Positions 59,144-64,000 of a stretch of DNA of 64,000 nt are shown here, piece by piece. The translations under genes and the position numbers were made by a program. Position 1 is the stretch's first letter; each line of letters starts with the position of its first letter. Under the pieces are notes generated by a model that saw nothing but the letters and a program-made list of their open reading frames with translations, had not been told where the DNA came from and made no database searches. This DNA comes from Mycolicibacterium fluoranthenivorans (lineage in GTDB: Bacteria > Actinomycetota > Actinomycetes > Mycobacteriales > Mycobacteriaceae), in assembly GCF_011758805.1 (NCBI RefSeq), contig NZ_JAANOW010000001.1, forward strand, positions 1,860,001-1,924,000, in the 5' to 3' direction.

Positions 59144-59938
59144 GTGAGCGTGGACGCGAAGACCCGTCGCGACCGCATCGAGCAGCGCGTCAGAAGCGAC
59201 TTCGAAGTCGGCTACGCCGAACTGGCCTCCGAGTTCGCGGTATCCGAGATGACCATCCGGCGTGATGTGGAAGCGCTGGAGGCCTTGGGTGTGGTGCGCC
59301 GAGTGGTCGGCGGCGCGATCGCCGTGAAAGGCAAAGATGCCGAACCCTCCTTCGCGACGCGGGTGGCCGACGCCGCCGAGGAGAAACGGCATATCGCCGA
59401 TGCCGTGGCCGATCTCGTGAGCCCCGGTGAGACCCTGATCCTGGATTCCGGCAGCACCGCGCTCGCGGTGGCCCGCTCACTGCGCGGCCGCCGCCTCGGC
59501 CTGACGGTTGTCACGCCGAGCATCCTGGTGGCGCTGGAACTCGTCGACGAACCGGACACCACCGTCGTGCTGACCGGAGGTGAGGTGCGGCCGGGCGAAT
59601 TGAGCCTGATCGGTCCGACCGCCGAGGACACGCTGGCTCAGTACAACTGCGACACCTTCGTCATGGGCGTGGCCGGCATCGATGTCGACCGCGGGATCTC
59701 CGACTACCACCACGGTGAGAGTCGGGTGAAGCGGTCGGCCAGCCGTCGCGCGGACCGGGTCATCGTCGCCGCCGACAAGAGCAAGCTGGGGCGCGTCACG
59801 TTCGTCAGCATCGCCGCACTGGCCGATATCGGAGTCATCGTCACCGACGGTGAGGTCGACCATCCGGCCCTGGTCGCCGCCCGCGGTGCCGGTGTGGAAG
59901 TCATCTGCGTCGCCGGGGATGAGGACGCCAACTCGTGA
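59144..59938 (+). CDS. DeoR/GlpR family transcriptional regulator
   Basis: A 264-aa repressor starting at GTG 59144 with GGAG upstream (an in-frame GTG at 59132 is alternative). The N-terminal HTH (YAELASEFAVSEMTIRRDVE) is followed by a DeoRC sugar-phosphate sensor domain (LDSGSTALAVARSL, GVAGIDVDRGISDYHH). It opens the kinase and transporter operon and probably represses it until a phosphorylated sugar is present. Confidence 0.92.
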   Translation: MSVDAKTRRDRIEQRVRSDFEVGYAELASEFAVSEMTIRRDVEALEALGVVRRVVGGAIAVKGKDAEPSFATRVADAAEEKRHIADAVADLVSPGETLILDSGSTALAVARSLRGRRLGLTVVTPSILVALELVDEPDTTVVLTGGEVRPGELSLIGPTAEDTLAQYNCDTFVMGVAGIDVDRGISDYHHGESRVKRSASRRADRVIVAADKSKLGRVTFVSIAALADIGVIVTDGEVDHPALVAARGAGVEVICVAGDEDANS

Positions 59939-61416
59939 GCGACTACACCATCGGCGTCGACATCGGCACCACCGGCACCAAGACGGTGTTGTTCAGCACG
60001 GACCGTGGCATCGTTGCCACCGCCACCCGTGAGACCGCGCTGTACTCGACCGGGCCGGGTATCGCCGAAGCCGACACCACGCAGTGGCACGACAATGTCG
60101 TCGAGTCCATCCGCGAAGTCCTCACCGTCGGTGGCGTTTCCGCCGCTTCCGTCGGCGCCGTCGCCACGTCGGGCATGGTGCCCGCCGTCGTCCCGGTGGA
60201 CCGCGAGGGAAACCCGTTGCGGCGGGCCATCCTTCAGAACGATGCCAGGGCCCACCGTGAGGTGGCCGAACTCGGCGCTGCATTGTCCGGGGTCGACCTG
60301 GTCACCCTGACCGGGTCCGCACTGACCCAGCAGTCGGTGGCGCCCACCACCGTCTGGCTTCGTGAGCACGAACCCGAGATCTATGCTCGCACCGCACACT
60401 GGGTCGGTTCCTACGACTGGGTGCTCACCGCGTTGGGCGCGCCGTGTCACGTCGAACAGAACTGGGCGCTGGAATCGGGACTGTTCAGCATCGATGGACC
60501 GATCGCCACCCCTGTACTCGAGGCCGCGAAGCTGGACCCGGAAACCCTCGCGCCGGTGCACCGTCCGGGCACTCGCGTCGGTGAACTCAGTGCACGGGCC
60601 GCCGAACTGACCGGCCTGCGTGCGGGCACGGCACTGGTGGTCGGCGGCGCCGATCATGTGCTGTCCGCGTACGCCGCCGGAGTCAACAGGCCCGGCGACG
60701 CGCTGGTGAAACTCGGTGGTGCGGGCGACATCCTGGTCGCCAGTGACACTCAGGTCGTCGACGAACGCCTTTACCTGGATGCGCACCCGGTACCCGGGCA
60801 CTGGCTGCCCAATGGGTGTATGGCCACCAGTGGCAGCCTGATCCGCTGGTTCCAGGCGCTCGTCGGGGGCGCCGACCTGAGCGCCCTCGATGACGAGGCG
60901 GCTCAGCGCGCGCCCGCCGAGATCCTTTGTCTGCCCTATTTTCTCGGCGAGAAGAGCCCGTTGCATGACCCGGACCTGCGCGGCACGTTCGCGGGTCTTC
61001 ACCTCGGCCACACCAGGGCCGACATGTACCGCTCGGTATTGGAGGCGATCGCCTTCGGTTTCCGTCACCACGTCGACGTGTTCACCGATATCGGCATCCC
61101 GCTGAGTCGGGTGATGATCACCAACGGCGGCTCGAAATCCACACTGTGGAAACAGATCCACGCCGACGTGCTCGGCCTGGAGATGCTGCCCGTACGCGGG
61201 CACCCCGGAGCGTCGCTGGGCGCCGCGGTGATCGCCGCCATCGGCATCGGTGCGTTGGACGACTGGTCCGATGCCGGCCGGTTCATCACCCTGGACGCGC
61301 CGTACGTACCCGATCCGGCCCGGGCTGCGGCCTACGACGACGGGTATTCGGCATGGCGTGAACTCGGTGCGGCGATGACGCCCATCTCGCACCGGTTGGC
61401 TCGTACACCTCGATGA
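59935..61416 (+). CDS. FGGY family carbohydrate kinase
   Basis: A 493-aa kinase of the xylulokinase/gluconokinase family. The N-terminal ATPase signature is GVDIGTTGTKTVLF, the second domain contains GGADHVLSAYAAG, and a C-terminal Gly-rich GGSKSTLWKQIHADVLG follows. It phosphorylates a sugar, ketose or polyol. The start GTG overlaps the DeoR stop by 4 bp. The substrate cannot be set by sequence alone; a pentulose, erythrulose or polyol is plausible. Confidence 0.92.
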   Translation: MSDYTIGVDIGTTGTKTVLFSTDRGIVATATRETALYSTGPGIAEADTTQWHDNVVESIREVLTVGGVSAASVGAVATSGMVPAVVPVDREGNPLRRAILQNDARAHREVAELGAALSGVDLVTLTGSALTQQSVAPTTVWLREHEPEIYARTAHWVGSYDWVLTALGAPCHVEQNWALESGLFSIDGPIATPVLEAAKLDPETLAPVHRPGTRVGELSARAAELTGLRAGTALVVGGADHVLSAYAAGVNRPGDALVKLGGAGDILVASDTQVVDERLYLDAHPVPGHWLPNGCMATSGSLIRWFQALVGGADLSALDDEAAQRAPAEILCLPYFLGEKSPLHDPDLRGTFAGLHLGHTRADMYRSVLEAIAFGFRHHVDVFTDIGIPLSRVMITNGGSKSTLWKQIHADVLGLEMLPVRGHPGASLGAAVIAAIGIGALDDWSDAGRFITLDAPYVPDPARAAAYDDGYSAWRELGAAMTPISHRLARTPR

Positions 61417-61441
61417 GTAACACGAAAGGATCAGTGCCGCA

Positions 61442-62776
61442 ATGAAAATCACCACCACCCCGACACCAGGGCGGAGGCGGCCGTTCTTCCTGGCCGCCCT
61501 GTTCGCCCTGGTGTCCGCCGTCGCACTGCTGCTGAGCGCCTGCGCGGGCAGCGGAGGCCCGGAGCAGGCTTCGTCGCCCTCGGCCACCGGCACCGGCGAG
61601 ATCCCGAAGAGTACCTCGGGCAACGTTCGCATCCTGATGGAGAACGTCCCCGACAGCGATATCGTCAAATCGATGGTGGCCGACTTCAACAAGGACTACC
61701 CGGACATCAAGGTCGATATCGAACAGCTGACCTATGACCAGATGCGCGACAAGCTGGTGTCCTCGTTCCAGTCCAGCACCCCGAACTACGACCTGATCGT
61801 GGTGGACAACCCGTGGATGGTGGACTTCGCCAAGGCTAAGTTCCTGCAGCCGCTGGATGCCCGCATCGACAGCACCCCCGACTACGATGCTGCCGATTTC
61901 TTCAAGCCGCTCACCGACATCACCACCGTCGACGGCGTGCGTTACGGCGTGCCGTTCTACAACTACGCACTCGGATACCTCTACAACACCGACGATATGG
62001 CGCAGGCCAAGCAGACGGTGCCGACCACACTGGACGAACTGGTCTCGGTGTCCAAGGCGCTCAAGTCCGGCGACCGTGCGGGTATCGCCATGCAGCCGCA
62101 GCGCGGGTACAAGATCTTCGAAGAGTGGGGCAACTGGTTGTTCGCCGCGGGCGGTTCCATCTACGGCCCCGACGGCAAGCCCACGCTGAACACGCCGGAA
62201 GCCAAGCGTGCGCTCGAGGCCTACATCGACACGTACAAGAACGCGGCCCCGGCGAACAGCCTGAACTGGAGCATGGACGAGGCGCAGCGCTCGCTGGCCG
62301 CCGGCCAGTCGGCGTCGATGATCAACTACAACTGGCAGCTGCCCGCCGTCAACGAACCCGGATCCGGCCCGTCCGCCGGCAAGTTCAAGCTGGCGACCAT
62401 CCCCGGTGGCAAGCAGGTGCTGGGCTCGTGGAGCTGGGCCATCCCGGCCAACTCCGGTGCCTCGGACGCCGCGTGGGCGTTCGCCTCGTGGATCACGGCC
62501 AAACCGCACGATGTCGTGCGCACGGAGAAGGGCGGCGCCGCGATCCGGCAGAGCACCCTCAAGGATCCGGCCGTGCTCAACGGCACGTTCGGCGCGGACT
62601 ACTACGAGACGGTGGAGAAGCTGCTGGCCAACTCCGCGCCGTTGAGCCAGGGGCCCAGCGGCGAGGAGATGATCCAGGCCGTCGGCACCGAACTCAACGA
62701 GGCCGTCGCCGGCACCAAGAGCGTCGACGACGCGCTGGCTGCGGCGCAGGCCGCCGCCGAGAAGATCCAGGGCTAG
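61442..62776 (+). CDS. Extracellular sugar-binding lipoprotein (ABC importer)
   Basis: A 444-aa type 1 periplasmic-binding protein. The signal peptide ends in lipobox LLLSAC (Cys about residue 37), so it is attached to the membrane surface. The mature protein has the usual SBP fold pattern (NVRILMENVPDSDIVKSMVA, AASINYNWQLP-like hinge). Preceded by AAAGGA. It captures the sugar taken up by the two permeases downstream. Confidence 0.92.
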   Translation: MKITTTPTPGRRRPFFLAALFALVSAVALLLSACAGSGGPEQASSPSATGTGEIPKSTSGNVRILMENVPDSDIVKSMVADFNKDYPDIKVDIEQLTYDQMRDKLVSSFQSSTPNYDLIVVDNPWMVDFAKAKFLQPLDARIDSTPDYDAADFFKPLTDITTVDGVRYGVPFYNYALGYLYNTDDMAQAKQTVPTTLDELVSVSKALKSGDRAGIAMQPQRGYKIFEEWGNWLFAAGGSIYGPDGKPTLNTPEAKRALEAYIDTYKNAAPANSLNWSMDEAQRSLAAGQSASMINYNWQLPAVNEPGSGPSAGKFKLATIPGGKQVLGSWSWAIPANSGASDAAWAFASWITAKPHDVVRTEKGGAAIRQSTLKDPAVLNGTFGADYYETVEKLLANSAPLSQGPSGEEMIQAVGTELNEAVAGTKSVDDALAAAQAAAEKIQG

Positions 62777-62838
62777 CTCACCCCCCCGACGAGCTGGCCC
62801 TTCCCGAAACCGACCGCCCCACGAAAGGAGCGATGACC

Positions 62839-63693
62839 ATGGTGCAGTTCAAACACGGCATGGTCGCCCCCCTGATCGCCCTTTTCGTCGGGGTGGTCGG
62901 TTTCCCTCTGGGATACGCCTTCTACCTCAGCGTCACCGACTTCAAGCTCACCAATCACGGCACACCGAATCTGGTGGGCGCCGACAACTACGTCAACACC
63001 TTGGGCGACGGGGAGTTCTGGCACGCGTTCGGCACCACCGCGCTGTACGTACTCATCGCCGTCGGGCTGGAACTGGTGATCGGGCTGGCCCTCGCCCTTT
63101 CGCTGCAAAAGCAGCGCTGGGCACGCGATCTGACCCGTTCGATGCTGTTGGCTCCGATGTTCATCACCCCGATCGCGGTCGGGCTGATCTTCCGTTTCCT
63201 GCTCAACGACCAACTCGGTGCCATCCCACACCTGCTGCGGGCGATCGGCATCGACTACGACTTCTTCGGGCCCGGACGGGCGCTGTTCACCATGGCGTTC
63301 ATCGATGTCTGGCAGTGGACGCCGTTCATGGTGCTGCTCCTGCTGGCCGGCCTGGAATCCATTCCGCGCCAACCCCTGGAGGCGGCCCGGGTGGACGGCG
63401 CGAGTGGCTGGTATGTGCTGCGCCGGGTGACACTTCCGCTGTTGGCTCCGGTGTTGGTGGTGGCCATCATGCTCCGGTCGCTGGACGCCATGAAGGTGTT
63501 CGAGTATGTCTTCGCCACCACCCGCGGTGGCCCGGGCACCGAAACCGAGACGCTGCAGTACTTCATCTACCAGACCGGCATCCAGTTCTTCCGGCTCGGC
63601 TCGGCGTCCTCGATGGCGTTCGTGGTGCTGGTACTCGTGCTGGCGGTCATCGTGGTCACGTTCCGCCGGATGGAGAAGGCGAAACAGTCATGA
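62839..63693 (+). CDS. ABC sugar permease (MalF type)
   Basis: A 284-aa inner-membrane permease with six TM segments and the EAA-loop motif EAARVDGASGWYVLRRVTLP. Starts at the ATG at 62839 (eight bases from GGAG), although ATG 62833 is also possible and the frame is open further upstream. It pairs with the next permease and the binding protein. Confidence 0.9.
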   Translation: MVQFKHGMVAPLIALFVGVVGFPLGYAFYLSVTDFKLTNHGTPNLVGADNYVNTLGDGEFWHAFGTTALYVLIAVGLELVIGLALALSLQKQRWARDLTRSMLLAPMFITPIAVGLIFRFLLNDQLGAIPHLLRAIGIDYDFFGPGRALFTMAFIDVWQWTPFMVLLLLAGLESIPRQPLEAARVDGASGWYVLRRVTLPLLAPVLVVAIMLRSLDAMKVFEYVFATTRGGPGTETETLQYFIYQTGIQFFRLGSASSMAFVVLVLVLAVIVVTFRRMEKAKQS

Positions 63694-64000
63694 AGAACTC
63701 CCGCCTATTGACCGCCTGCCGGATCGCCCTGCTGTGGGCTGCCGCGATCACGGTGCTGTTCCCGGTGCTATGGGTGGCGCTGGCGAGCGTGAAAACTGCC
63801 CAGCAGCTCAATGATCCGTTTCTGCTGAGCTTCACCCCGGTGCTCGACAGCTGGCGCAACGTGCTGTCCTCGGGCATCCTCGCGGCGGCCGGACGCAGCG
63901 CGCTGGTCGCACTGGTCACCGTCGGCATCAGTGTCGTGGTCGGCAGCATGGGCGCCTACGCCATCGCGCGGTTCCGCGCCGGCGGCACCGCGACCCGGTT
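63690..64000 (+). CDS. ABC sugar permease (MalG type), partial
   Basis: The first 103 residues, beginning MKNSRLLTACRIALLWAAAI, contain the first two TM segments and run off the window. The start overlaps the previous stop by 4 bp. An ATPase gene is expected beyond the edge. Confidence 0.85.
   Translation, partial: MKNSRLLTACRIALLWAAAITVLFPVLWVALASVKTAQQLNDPFLLSFTPVLDSWRNVLSSGILAAAGRSALVALVTVGISVVVGSMGAYAIARFRAGGTATR

Noticed and set aside
59704..61692. Long minus-strand frame over the DeoR and kinase genes
   Set aside because: Antisense shadow with skewed composition and no domains.

Overview
The window is high-GC actinobacterial chromosome, almost certainly from a rapidly growing Mycobacterium (Mycolicibacterium). 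The first 11 kb carry the mycobacterial block uvrD2, whiB7 (with its attenuator leader), an ABC1/UbiB kinase, a ThiF/cyclodehydratase-like gene, a DUF2342 zinc-hydrolase-like gene, a PDZ-Lon protease and a UPF0182 membrane protein. This matches M. tuberculosis Rv3198c to Rv3193c in order and relative orientation. Mce genes, an Lsr2 paralogue and a DUF4193 gene agree with that assignment.

From 12.67 to about 45.6 kb the window is accessory DNA stacked behind an initiator tRNA-Met gene. The 3' half of that tRNA recurs exactly at 22,405 and with small changes at 45,487. A more eroded copy of its flank lies near 35,300. The three copies share orientation and carry the same hairpin and a related tail, as expected for islands that integrated one after another at one attB. 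Island A (12.8-22.4 kb) is a catabolic cluster on the minus strand: aminotransferase, aldehyde dehydrogenase, flavoprotein dehydrogenase, MFS carrier, GntR regulator, CoA-transferase and CitE-like lyase. A repeated operator-like palindrome lies in front of two of its transcription units, with a half-match at a third. Island B (22.5-35.3 kb) looks like a defence island. It has a TIR protein coupled to a 1571-residue NACHT/STAND protein ending in 14 WD40 repeats, a HigBA-type toxin-antitoxin pair, a nucleoside-phosphorylase-fold protein coupled to an unknown partner, an unusual 492-residue TetR-type protein, and fragments of an integrase, a helicase and Hin-type HTH genes. Island C (35.4-45.5 kb) holds a TetR regulator, a complete mceA-F operon with no yrbE permease genes, and a divergent emopamil-binding-like membrane protein.

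From 46 to 49 kb lies a small toxin/immunity-like cluster: a membrane-anchored protein with a Lys-rich tail, an ankyrin protein, a zinc-ribbon mini-protein and an acidic immunity-like protein. The rest alternates regulators and housekeeping-type genes: a MocR regulator divergent from a DJ-1/PfpI protein, CadI/ArsI divergent from ArsR, a TetR-diiron protein pair, DUF4193, an Lsr2 paralogue, a two-component system, and a DeoR-FGGY kinase-ABC sugar importer operon that runs off the right edge.

The best candidate for an undescribed system is the TIR + NACHT-WD40 pair (22.9-28.1 kb), with the phosphorylase-like pair (29.9-31.7 kb) second. Function is inferred from domain logic only.
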